Origin: Parascedosporium putredinis
Lineage: Eukaryota > Ascomycota > Sordariomycetes > Microascales > Microascaceae
DNA length: 64,000 nt
NCBI GenBank assembly: GCA_949357655.1
Contig: CASHTG010000015.1
Span: forward strand, 1,736,001 to 1,800,000
Direction of reading: 5' to 3'
In this document: positions 25,043 to 35,931 of the stretch, piece after piece
Numbering within the stretch: position 1 is the first letter of the stretch
Layout: each line of letters opens with the position of its first letter
Notes under the pieces: generated by a model
The model's database searches: none
What the model was told of the DNA's origin: nothing
The model's input: only the letters and a program-made list of their open reading frames with translations
Made by a program: the position numbers and the translations under genes

Positions 25043-28000
25043 CTAGACACGCCTCGCCTCCTTTCTCGCCTTGGCATATGCCTCCACCTTGCCGACGAGG
25101 ACCCTAAGGCCGGCGCCCCTCTCGCAGTTGGCGACGAGCCACGCCTCCATCTCGGTCCGCACGGCCCTCATGCCCCGGAGGAGGGGCAGCTTGGCGCCGT
25201 CCTCGGCGGGGGCGTGGGAGGCGGGGTTGAGCAAGAGGTCGAAGCACTGGGTCCAAATGTCCACCTGCCAGTACCGCTTGAGCGACTCGCGAATCTTGTA
25301 CTTGCGCGCGGCGCCGAGCCCGCCCGAGTCGGCGCGCATCGTCTCAATGTAGCGGCCAAAGAGGAGGCAGTGCACGATCCCGGCCAGTCCGTGGTAGTCA
25401 ATCTGCCACGTCCAGGGCCGGCCCTCGCGCATCTCGGCGCAGTCCTGGGCCGTCGTCTTCCAGTCCGCGATGAAGCTCACCTCGGGGATAAAGGCCCGCA
25501 TGTCGATGCCACGGCCAAAGTCGATGAGCGTCACCCCGCGGGCGTCCCAGCCATCGCTCCCGTCGGGCCGATACTCGGCCGAAAGTGCCGGCGACGACGG
25601 GCCAATGTCGAGCCGCAAGAGACAGTTGTCTGGCTTGAGATCGCCGTGCAGCACGCTTTTCCCGTGCAGGGCCTCGACCGTGCGCAGCAGCTCAATAGTG
25701 AAGAACATGGCTAGCTGCTCATCCATGACCCCGGAGGGCTCCGTCCGGAAAAAGTTGACCACGTCGAGCAGCGAGCCGTTGGGGTGGTAGGGCAGCACGA
25801 GGAATCCTTCGTCTTGGAAAAGGTGCATCTCGTGGGCATACGTCAAGGAAGACACGACGCGGTCGCCTGCGCCCAGCCTTGTATGAGCAAGCCTCATCAT
25901 GTAAAACTCCCATGCCGATGGCGGTATCTCCATCTTGAGAGCCTCGAGCGCTTCACGGTGAGAGACGGCAAACGCGCCCTTTCCCATGGCCACCTGGCCG
26001 TCGTCTTCTGCTTCTTCCTCTGGCGCCGAGTTCTCCACCAGGTAGACGGGTGCGAATGCACCGGCACCGAGCTCTTTCTTGACTGTATAGCTAGCCGGGA
26101 TCTGAGGTAGCTGAATGACCGGACCGCTCATTGTATTGGTCTTGTCGCCACTGCTCTTGTTGGCCTTCGTCATGGCCTTGGCAAACTTGCGAATCTCCGC
26201 GCCCTTTTCGTATTTTTCGCTCTGGTGGTCGTAGAAGCCAGCATAGGAGGGCAACGGTGGCTGAATATTGGCGAGGATCTCAAGGCGGACACCATCGTCC
26301 ACCGGGTTGCACTGCGCATCTTTGATGATGGGCCCTTTAGGTGGCAGGACCTTTTCCGTCTTGGCCTTTGCCAAGGCAGCAGCCATCTGCTGCTTCAGGA
26401 ACGGGGGCGGCGTCCTCGACGGGGTAGGGGGCTCGTCAACTTCGAGTAGCGGGCTACTAAACTCGCTCGAAGAGTCCTCCGACACATCGCCGGCGATGCG
26501 GCGTGAGGGTGTCTTGCAGTGGTCCACGCGCGCGGACAAGACCTCGAGCGAGACTTCGGTCCTCTCGGTGATAGGTGTCATGAACGGCAGGCGATTGTTA
26601 GCCACCTCAACCGGATCCCTAAACGGCCGAGTTCGGGGCTCATAGTCTTCAGGCGGTATGGGCACAAAGGTAGTCCGAGTCCCGATGGCGGGGAGGGGCC
26701 GTCAACCGGAGTTATCAGGTCGTCGCCAAAGTCCCGCGGTTCCCCGGTAGCATCGCCCGACTCCGATATGAAGGCTGATGGGTCGGGGTCGCTCGTGTCA
26801 ATGAGGTCAGAGACTTCATCCTCCTCTTCCCCGACGCCATGCTCTCCAGTGACATCGCCGTGAACATCAGGAACATGCCTCCTGGTGGAGAAATCCGACC
26901 ATTCGCTAACACTCTTGACGTCTGATGTCTCGTCGGCAACTGACGTCTCATCCGCCGCCGACGTCACATCTTCGGTCACGTCGCCCGTTACATCTCTGGT
27001 GACATCTTCGGTGATATCCCCAGTGATATAACCTGCCTCTGTAAACTCGTCTCCAAACTGCCTCGTGGTGCAGGTGCTTTCAGCTCCACTGGTGTAATCG
27101 CCGTCAGTATCGTAGTCATCGTCCGAGTCACCAGCTTCACTCTCGGCCTTGTTGGCGAGTGGTTGGTTGAAAATGTCGTAAATGTCGTCCGTCGCTGACT
27201 TGGTGTGGATCGTCATCGTCATGGTTGGCTCTGCCGTCGACCTCTTCTTTAGCCTCGGCCGTGAAGGGGAGTCGAGCTTTGCCTTGACTACGAATATTGT
27301 TAGTTTTGTTCGTGCCTCGCCCTCCTTCCCTTTCAACCTCAACTCCAATGATGACGGGTGCAACTTACTGATCTGCGTCTCATTCATCTCCATCGTCTTC
27401 AGCTTCCTAGACTTGCCAGCTCCGCGGGGCTTCTCCTTTACGGCACCGTTCTCGTCATACGCGGCTTCAGTATCCTTGTGAACCATTAGCTTGCCCTTGG
27501 CAGGCCGATTCTCGTTTTCGTCGTCCCTGTGAATCATGAGTTTTGTTGTCCCTGCCCCTACGGGTCGGTTCTCGTTTTCGGGATCCCTGTGTATCGCCAT
27601 TTTCTGCCTTGCTGGGGGCCTTTCATTCTCGGCATCCCTATGGACGACGAGGTTTTCCATGTCTCTGCTGATAGTCTCCATGACCTGAGGCGAAGAGTTT
27701 TCGTCAAATGGCGCATTCTCGTCCCCAGCCGCCTCCTCCTCCTCCTCATCCTCCCAGGAGCAGTCTAGCCAGCCACGGTTCCTCGCCCAAATCTCTTCGA
27801 AGCTAAGTTCGGTACCGGCCTCACTAGGCGTCGGGTACAGGGTCGCGAGGTCAACCAGGATGCGCTCCTTTTGCCGTTATTGGGGTTCATGGTCACTTGG
27901 TATTCGCTAGAGAGAACAACGAAGTGTGGTATTTGAGAAAGCAAAGACTACAAGTACACCGCGAAAGCAAAAAAGAGCCATCAATTTTCGTCATTAGTCC

Positions 28001-29099
28001 TATGATCATCAACATGTGTGCAGGAGAGAGAAAGGGGGAAAAGCCAAACAAGCGAAAGAGGACGCAAGGGGGCCGGGGAGGGGAAGCGGGGAGGGGTGGT
28101 TGGGGACTTGACAAAAAGTGCTGGGCATCTATCATACCTGATCCTTGAACACCTCCAGCTTTGGCCCCGCCCTCTTCTTTCCGCCTGCCTTGAGTGTCTC
28201 TCCCGCCCACGGCTTCGCTTCCATCGTGTTCTCCTTCTTCCTGTCGCCCAGCGATCCAATGCTGTCCCAGCCCTTGGAACCAGCGCCACGCGCCGACAAC
28301 GCGCTGGGGGCGGCATCCGAGTCCGAGAAAACAGCTAGCTTAGCGCGGCCGGGCTTCGCCGACGTGCCGAGCCCGCTAGGGGCCTGGGGGTCAAGAGGCC
28401 TAGAAGCCCCGGCAAAAGGGTCTACCTTGGCAGCAAGCGCAGGGCGTGCCGTGGGGAGGGCAGGGGAGGAAGGAGCATCGTCGGCACCCTCTACTTGGGC
28501 GCGCCTCTCCTCGAACTCCTTGAATTTGCGGAGCAGCCTCTGCACGGGGCGCGCCTCTCTCTCGATGCCCATCTTGTAAACTTCCTCCGCTTGGTTCCAT
28601 CGTCCGGCGCCCTCGAGCCAGGCGGCGTACTCCTCGTAGTACAACGCGAGGGTCTCGGCGATCGCATGGCGGGACAGGTACATGAAGGTTTCCTCGGGGC
28701 ATCCGAAAAGAACTGGATGTAGAGGAGCCATATCTTGAGGTATCGGGGGTCGTTTTTGTACTGCATCGAGTTGACAAAGGTCTTGGTGGCGCGCTCAAGA
28801 AGGGTATGGAGCTGCGATTGGGGCGTCGCCTGCGCGGAGGGGTAGGCGTCTAGGGTCCATCGCACGTATCGGTCGAACACGTCCAGAGGGTCGTCCGCTT
28901 CGGCAAGATTCGCGACCTCGTCCTCGTACTCGGCTCGGATGCGGTCGTGAATAGCCCGAAGGGGTGGGTAGTTGCTGAAGAGGCGCGGGGAAAACAATTC
29001 GGCCAGCTTCTTGGCTGACCGACCGCTGGGAAGCGCTTGGATGTTCTCCTTGTGCCCCTCGATCACGTCAAAGTCGATTAGATCTCCCGAGGCCGCCAT
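25043..29099 (-). CDS. bub1: Spindle checkpoint kinase BUB1 (with Mad3-type KEN box), frame breaks
   Basis: Kinetochore checkpoint Ser/Thr kinase. Exons about 28138-29099, 27369-27906 and 25043-27287. The N-terminus has IEGHKENIQALPSGRS, the Mad3/BubR1-type KEN box, then the Mad3/Bub1 TPR region (YVRWTLDAYP, IWLLYIQFFSDAP). A middle segment has ELSFEEIWARNRGWL, ENENRP repeats and a run of D-V-T motifs. The C-terminal kinase shows ELGAGAFAPVYLVEN, ALKMEIPPSAWEFYM, HGDLKPDNCLL and TLIDFGRGID, so it looks catalytically intact. Frame breaks lie at the G run 28696-28699 and the G runs 26690-26698. The start of exon 2 reads a TAA near 27877-27879 in otherwise correct phase, so two compensating errors or another splice site must lie at 27867-27906. 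About 1248 aa. The ATG at 29099 has better context than 29105. Confidence 0.88.
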
Positions 29100-29105
29100 G
29101 ATCAT

Positions 29106-29881
29106 AGACGCGTATGGCTATTGTGCCTCAAAGTATCTATACGAGAGAAGTGAATGGAGGGAAGATGTCGTCGGCTTTGACATGCATGCAATCTTTCCGT
29201 GTTTGAGTGCGGGTCTACAAGTTGTAAGGGCTCTTTCCACCTTCGATCGTTTGTTGCTTTGTTATCCAAATTCGCGAAGCGAAGTGCCGTTGCTGTGGTG
29301 ACTTGACATGGGCCTAATACTACCCAAAGACAATATGTGATTGGCTTACGCTTTTATTATAGTGGGACCCTTCTCACGTGATCCATTTGGCCCCCAGCGG
29401 TGGGGGCCCTGTCCCGCTGCTCCACCTGCAAGGAATCTTTTGGTGCGCATTCCGTCCTCAGTGCGAAGTCACCACGACAAGCTAATCAAAATGATTCAAA
29501 TTGCGTGTCGAATGCTCAGCGATACTACAATAATACTTCGTCCTTTAGGCTTAAACACGGAAAGCATTCGAGCGTCACGTTTGCACCTTACGCTTGTCAA
29601 TCTGGACTCAAAGTGGTATAAATTTCGAGACAGTACAGTTCTATTTGACCTTGCCTCGCAACTCGCAAGGACTCGATTCCCGCGGTTTTCCTGCCTGCCT
29701 ACGCCTTCCCGGTATAACCGTGTAACAATTGCCACGGAGTCACAGCTTGTTTCCTCTCCGCTTCTCCTCGTCCTTTAACGGTAAGATCACATTAGGGGGA
29801 AGAAAAAAAAAAAAGGGAAAAAAGAAATCTCATCATCATACTGCCGTAAATGCAACTTTTTCAGCCCGTTATGCGAGCGGC
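29106..29881. other. BUB1 promoter and enolase 3' region
   Basis: No gene seen. Contains a TCACGTGA palindrome about 270 nt upstream of BUB1 and an A-rich stretch (29801-29824) just past the enolase stop. Confidence 0.6.
29374..29381. promoter_or_regulatory. TCACGTGA E-box upstream of BUB1
   Basis: Perfect eight-base palindrome, the type bound by Cbf1/USF-class bHLH proteins in fungi. It lies about 275 nt upstream of the BUB1 ATG. Binding is inferred from sequence only. Confidence 0.5.
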
Positions 29882-31588
29882 TTACAGGTTAACAGCGTTG
29901 CGGAAGTTCTTTCCGGCATAGACGGCGTGCTCGCCGAGCTCCTCTTCAATTCGGAGAAGCTGGTTGAGCTTGGCAAGACGCTCGGATCGGCAAGGAGCAC
30001 CAGTCTTGATCTCGCCGGATCGGATACCAACAACGATGTCGGCAATGGTAACATCCTCGGTCTCACCGGATCGGTGGGAGACCATGACGCCCCAGTTGTC
30101 AGCGTACGAGTCCTTGGCGGCCTGGATGGACTCGGTGAGAGTACCAATCTGGTTGACCTTGAGGAGAAGGGCGTTGGAGGCCTTGAGCTCAATGGCCTTC
30201 TTGATGCGGAGGGGTTGGTGACGGTCAAGTCGTCAGCAACGATCTGAACATCAGTGGTCTTGTAGAAGTAGCTCCAGGCCTCCCAGTCATCCTCGGCGAA
30301 GGGGTCCTCGATGGAGACGATGGGGTACTTCTTAGCGAGGCCGCTGTAGAGGTCGGCCAACTGCTCATAAGTGAGCCACTTGGCGGGGTCGCTCTCGGGG
30401 TTCTTGAAGTCGAGATCGTACTTCTTCTCCTCGGCCTTGTAGAATTCGGACGAGGCAACATCCATGGCGATCTTGACCTTTCCGGTATAGCCGGCCTGCT
30501 CAATGGCCTCAGTGATGAGGTCAAGAGCCTCTTCGGCGGTCTGAATATCAGGAGCAACGCCACCCTCGTCACCAACGTTGCCAGCAGACTGGCCGTACTT
30601 CTTCTTGGCGAGACCCTTGAGGGCGTGGTAGACCTCGGCACCCTGGCGCATGGCCTCGGAGAAGGTAGGAGCCTCGCTGCATGCCTGTGTTAGCTATGGA
30701 AACTAGCGCTAGTTAACCATCCAAAAGGATGTCTAGGGTTAACGTACTCGGGAACAATCATGAACTCCTGCATGGCAAGGCGGCCACCGGCGTGAGAGCT
30801 AGAATTTGTTAGCAAGACGTGCAGCGAGGAAGAGGCGAGCAGCGGGGGAGACAGGCGCGCCGGTCATTGTTAGGAATTGCTTACCCTCCGTTGAGGACGT
30901 TCATGAAGGGAACGGGAAGGACGTAGGGCTTCTTGGTTCCGGCGAGATCGGAAACATGGGCGTAGAGGGGGACGCCCTGCAAGAATTGAGTTAGTGTGAG
31001 CGGCTTGGGGTGCGAAATGGAAAGAATATGCGTGTTGCAGGGGACGCGTACCTTCTCAGCAGCACCGGCCTTGGCAACGGCCAAGCTGACACCGAGGATG
31101 GCGTTGGCTCCAAGCTTGGTCTTGTTGGGAGTTCCATCAAGGTTGATGAGGAACTCATCGACCTTGGACTGGTCCTTGACATCGATACCCTCCTTGATGA
31201 GAGCGGGGCCGATGATGGTGTTGACGTTCTCGACGGCCTTGGTGACACCCTTGCCAAGCCACTTGGACTTGTCGCCATCGCGAAGCTCGCAGGCCTCGTG
31301 CTGGCCTAATCGCAATCACAAGATTATCACGTTAGATTTGGCTTTGTTCCACGAACAAGGAATGCAAACGGAGAAGGAGGGGAAGAAGGAAGGGTAGGTG
31401 TTTCGCCGAGGATGGCACCGCCAGGCGGGCGGCCTCGACGAAATGCAAGGTTGTCTGGGCATACCAGTGGAAGCTCCAGAAGGAACGATGGCACGGTGGA
31501 GACCGTTGTCGGTGACGACGTCGACCTCGACGGTGGGGTTACCACGCGAGTCGTAGACGGAGCGGGCGTGGATCTTGGTGATGGCCAT
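29882..31588 (-). CDS. eno1: Enolase, one frame break
   Basis: Glycolytic enzyme converting 2-phosphoglycerate to phosphoenolpyruvate in the cytosol. Five exons: 31465-31588, 31052-31305, 30885-30976, 30748-30798 and 29882-30676, with introns of 71-159 nt. The start MAITKIHARSVYDSRGNPT is canonical. GASTGQHEACELRD, NVLNGGSHAGGRLAMQEFMI, GNVGDEGGVAPDI, the metal-ligand segment SIEDPFAEDDWEAW and the C-terminal MVSHRSGETEDVTIADI are all present. The frame breaks in the G run 30211-30214 (coding C4), between VADDLTVTNP and RIKKAIELKASN; one added base gives exactly 438 aa, the usual enolase length. As enolase is essential and normally highly expressed, this break is strong evidence for a consensus error. 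Confidence 0.97.
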
Positions 31589-31800
31589 GTTGTTCGATGT
31601 GATGAAGATGCGTTCTAGAAAGGTAGGATATAAGCGTGGCTGGCCAAGCAAGCTGGAGAATCACTGGAAGTGGGCGGAGGAGTTGGGAAGCTGGAAAGGG
31701 AAGAGCTTCGAGGTGCCAATGCAAGGTCAGAAGAGGTGGGAGGAGGGGTGAGGCGAACCGGGGGAGCTTTAAGTTTATGGTGGTGGGGAGGGGCAACTGG
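31589..31800 (-). promoter_or_regulatory. Putative enolase core promoter/leader
   Basis: Read on minus, this stretch is pyrimidine-rich with a TTATAT-like element about 35-40 nt upstream of the ATG and a favourable start context (AACAACATGG). Such CT tracts accompany highly expressed glycolytic genes in filamentous fungi. The transcription start is not determined. Confidence 0.35.
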
Positions 31801-32481
31801 GGAGGGGCACTTTTTGCAAACTTGGTCGTAATGGAAATGAGGAACGAGTCGATCAGGGTGACTCAATTCGCGTTGCGTAGGAGACACAGCGAGAAGGAAA
31901 TCACTCAGGCGATATCCAATCAAGGTTATGATGTGTAATATGCCTCAAAAGAAAATATCCCTTCCAAGCACGGAGCACGGGTAGCAGTACTTGGCTCGCG
32001 AAGCTCTTTCATTTTGGCCTCGCCGCCCAGAAACCACAAATCAAATGGGTGATGGTGGGGCTCTTTTTTTTTTGGGCGAAGCCAATCGAACCTTGAGGTG
32101 GGGTAGCAATTGCTGAGCTGGCTGAGGGGAGCTTTCCAAGCTCGGCCAACCTTGATTGCTCTTGCTCCGTTGCTCTTTTACTTTGGAGCCACCCACCATC
32201 CACCTTCCACCTTCCCAGCTCTGGGACTGGAGGCTTGCAGGCTGGGAACGGACTGGAAACGGACTTGGGGCAGGCTGGGCTGGGAATTGGAAAATAGAAA
32301 AGAAAGCAGAGGCGAAAACAAAAGAGACCCCCAAAAAGATGGAGGGAAAAAAGTAAAGGATGAAATGCGAGCAGTGCGAGGTCCCCGTGGGGTACCATCA
32401 GCAACAGCATTAGCAACAGTAAGCAAGCGCCACTATCAACATACCTAGGTGAGGTGATCTTTATCTGGAGGCTTGGACTTC

Positions 32482-32512
32482 GGCGTGGGCGTGAGCGTGG
32501 GCGTGAGCGTGG
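32482..32512. repeat. GTGGGC/GTGAGC tandem repeat
   Basis: Six-base unit GCGTGG/GCGTGA repeated about five times, alternating G and A at one position. Confidence 0.75.
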
Positions 32513-32842
32513 CGATGCGACTGAGGTCGGAAAGTAATTTTTTCCCGTGAGGATGAGATGGAAAAGGGGAAAGGGGAAAGAGGATGGGGAGGAGGGTGAT
32601 GCATCGACTTTGTGTGTTTGTGTGTGTGGTCTCGTTGTTGAATCCAACAAGAACAACGGTTGGCGAGCGGACCACACCACAGCTGGGCCCGTATGTTGTA
32701 TGTTGCTTCGGACCTTGGCCGTCTTGCCCCCTCCCCTTTCCTCCCGCCCTTCAATGTTCCCTTTGGGCCCCATCCGTCACATCAATTGATCCATCCGTCG
32801 ATCGAAGCTCTCCGTACGCCAATACATGGACGGACCCGTCCA

Positions 32843-32888
32843 ATGGATCTATGTATGGATCTATGTATGGATGTATAGATGTATAGAT
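32843..32888. repeat. ATGGATCTATGT tandem repeat
   Basis: Two exact 12-base copies followed by degenerate GTATAGAT copies; no function apparent. Confidence 0.8.
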
Positions 32889-34100
32889 GCTAACGATACT
32901 ATTGCATGGAATACCACGATGTCCCTACATCCGTCTCTCCCGTCAGATCCACCCCAATTTGTCTCAGGTGGTTTACCATTGGCGTCCGTTTTCAGCCTGG
33001 TGGGGTTATTTTGTCTGGGAATCGCCCGGTTTGCCCCTCCATGAGAACATGGAAGCCCGCTCAATTCCCACCCACTGTTGGACCGGAACGCCGTATCTCG
33101 GCCTTCATGGCGGGGAAAAACAAAGGGTACTGGGGACCTTGGGCGAATCACCGACTGACTTTGGCCTCAAGCTTGCAATCTACATCATGCAACTAACACC
33201 GCATGCGTAAGATAAAGCAGGACCTATCATCCTCGTTTAGCCACCCCTTATTTCGCACAGATTTGGGCTGGGCCGTGAGGTACCCTCTTACGATTAGGGC
33301 ATCAACCAAATCTCGCATTGCGCCAATGGATGGCATGGAAGAATTTGCCTGGTCACCTTCGGACAACCTTTTGTGTCAGATCCCATCTCGATTGACACCA
33401 CTTTCGGTTCTCGGGTGATTCTTTGGCATCGAATCGAGTGCCAGCTCTGGTTTCTTTCATTTTCTCTTCTTTTCTTCTTTGTCTTTTTTTTGGTGGTCAT
33501 CCTCTTGGAGGGCACATGCTTGAGATGCCCAGGAAAATAAAGGGGAAAAAAAAGAAGGAGAAAGGACCCTGCCCTCCGGAGCTATACGTCAACGCATTCC
33601 ACAGCTGACTTTTCCTTCCTCCTCTGCGATCAGATCCTCGAGCCTTAGCCTACGCAGCGAATAGCATGACGTGATCCCGAATCTGCCCCTCCTTGGGGGA
33701 GGAGGAGGAGCAAAAGGCGGCGTGTGTGCCATTTTTTGATCAAGCTGGGACGCACCCTGCACTTTAAACGACTATCGACGACCACTTCCCTTTACGCTAA
33801 CTGAAGCCTACGTGTGATATACCGATGCTACGGCCAATGCTACGGCGACAAAAGTAACCCGCCACGTTGGAGCATGGATGTTGTGCGCGTCTGCTCGCCG
33901 GTCGTGTCCATGTTCGAAGGCCTGGCCCGGGAGGTTTGGAGGACAGCGCCCGACTTCCAATGGTGGAGGAGAGGTGGGTGGGTCCACCAGGGCGCTACCG
34001 GGCACGAGCGCAACCCTCGATCCTCCCGGTTACCCCAGAAAGCCGCGGTTAGCCCTCGGAACGAAAATGAATCGTCGCGAGCTTTCCTTTTCCCGTGGGG

Positions 34101-35370
34101 CTACTTATACGTTTGTTTAGAGTTGCTTGCCTCGGATTGGTTCCTCATTGCCCGCTGCCTTTGGAAGAGTTCCGCCACAGTCGGGTGTGCCTTGCTTTCG
34201 TGCTTGACACGAGGTTCCGGTGGCGCCCGGGGAGCGGGCCTTTTCTGGAACGAGTGCATGAGCTCCCGTAGCTCGTTTGTCGCTTCATTGCTATTCTCCT
34301 GCTCGTCCCCACACGTCTTGACCATTCCGGCTCCATCTTTGTCCAGTAATCGAGCACCGTTAATGTCCACAGCATCTGGCGAATCCGTGAGATCAATGAT
34401 TTCGTAGCCGTCGCTGTCGTCAGAGTCAATTGTAATGACTTCCGTTTCCTCCGAGTCTTCCACCTTGGCTGTCGTTTCCAGCCGCGCCAAGGCCGCCGCC
34501 GCTCGTAGCTCTCTCCCACGTTGACTTTGCGCAACCCTCGGTTTCGCTTTTGTCCGCTTGCCGTTCTCTAGCTTCACTCGTTCATCTTCCGCTCCACTTC
34601 CAAGGGCGACGCCATTGGCTCCAAACTTCTTTAGGATCCGTCGCTCTTTTTGTTCTTTCCGTGTCAGCGTCGTGACTGCTCTCCGTTTCCGCCCCTTGCT
34701 CCTCGTCTGGTAGGTTCCGCCGCAGATATGTTCGGGGAGGCTTTCCCCGTCTGAACGGTAGGCCGATCAAGCTGGCCAGTATTAAGTTCTCGTCCTCTGC
34801 CCCAAAGACCCTCTCCTAGATAGTCTTTCGCCCACAAGCCTTCCATTTCTCGAGCGTACTGGTTACGTACCGCCCAGAAGGCCCGCGAATGATTCATCTG
34901 CTTACAATGAGCCAACCTTTTGTTTTTTGAAAGAGCAAAGTTAGCATTCGGCAAAGATCTGCCCCCTCGCCTCCGAACGTGAACAAGAGAGTACGTACTC
35001 GTGCATCATGACCATCTGGACATAGTTGAAGGGAAGCCATTTTCCCGTCCGTGGACATTTCAGGACCAGCTGAATGACTTCCCCGGCATTGAAATTCCGT
35101 CCCACAAACTCCCGGTTCGGCTCATATTCCTCAAGGGATCGCACAAATAAGTTATTGTTCTTCATTACGGGAACTAGAAGCCGCCTGTTAACACAAACTC
35201 GGGCCGCCGGTTCGACGATGAGACGAGATTTTACCACATTGGGCAGCGATGCGCTCTAGAAATTCCAACGCGATGGCTTCATCCCTCCCCGCTAGAGGCT
35301 TGATAAAGTCGATGTACGGGTTCGGGGGCGTTTTCTTCACATTCAGCCGTCGAAAGCCAAGAGACGACAT
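34101..35370 (-). CDS. wss1: WLM-domain DNA-dependent metalloprotease (WSS1), one frame break
   Basis: Protease of the Wss1/SPRTN class that degrades proteins crosslinked to DNA, in a SUMO-linked pathway. Exons 35235-35370, 34999-35173 and 34101-34916. The WLM domain has SLEEYEPNREFVGRNFNAGE and the zinc-binding HELAHCKQMNH, split by an intron after the first two bases of the Glu codon, followed by SRAFW. After GRGRELNTGQ, the frame breaks in the G run 34734-34737; one added base continues into ICGGTYQTRSKGRKRR and EQKERRILKKFGANG, giving 375 aa. The C-terminal half has two hydrophobic-acidic SUMO-interacting motifs, EVITIDSDDSD and YEIIDLTDS. Zinc and catalytic residues are intact. Intron 1 uses the acceptor at 35174-35176; nearer choices hit a stop. 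Confidence 0.92.
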
Positions 35371-35931
35371 GGCTACTTCGTTGTCGGCGCCGACACCCGC
35401 TTATTAGTGCCTCTATTGCCCTTCGAGATTGAGATGAAAAGGAATGAGTGAGATTTCACTCCCGTAGCGAATCTTGACCTTTGTTGGCTGGGGAGGTTGT
35501 GGCGTGTGAGCGCTGCCCGAGTCTCGCGTAGCGAGGGTGTGCAGGACCAGACCTTTTGGATGGAGGGGCATCCTGACGTCGTCATTTATCACGGTGTCAC
35601 GTGATGCCGCGTTATTCTACCACCTCCTCGAGAGGTCGAGACGGTGGGAGGGGCAAGCCTTTGATCCTGACTTCAGAGGTGGATAGATACAAGTAGATAT
35701 TCGATTGTGACATGGCAGTATCCTCCGTGCATGCATGGTCTCGAGTTTGATGCGCAGGGCAACCGTGAAAGCTTCATTACGGAAAACTCAAATTATCCAC
35801 GGCCCTCTCTGCACTATACTCGGCCATATGCAAAACGTTCTGAATCTAAATTTGGGGTATCATGTGGTTTAAGCTAGAAAGAAGAAAAAAGATGGTCTAA
35901 AGGCTTGTAACAAGTAATCCTCACTATACCC
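35371..35931. other. WSS1 promoter and VPS71 3' region
   Basis: No gene seen. Contains a TCACGTGA palindrome (35597-35604) about 230 nt upstream of WSS1. Confidence 0.6.
35597..35604. promoter_or_regulatory. TCACGTGA E-box upstream of WSS1
   Basis: Same eight-base palindrome as upstream of BUB1, followed by T as there. Factor binding is inferred. Confidence 0.5.

Larger units (their letters stand above)
31589..34100. other. Enolase promoter and WSS1 3' region, no gene seen
   Basis: Immediately upstream of enolase, the coding strand is CT-rich for about 200 nt, typical of strong fungal promoters. Further on there are GTGGGC/GTGAGC repeats (32482-32512) and an ATGGATCTATGT repeat (32843-32888). 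Open frames up to about 250 codons are low-complexity and match nothing I recognise. Confidence 0.55.

Noticed and set aside
29729..30247. 172-codon plus frame over enolase
   Set aside because: Shadow of enolase codon usage.
32009..32773. 254-codon minus frame upstream of enolase
   Set aside because: Low-complexity Pro/Ser/Leu composition from CT-rich promoter sequence.
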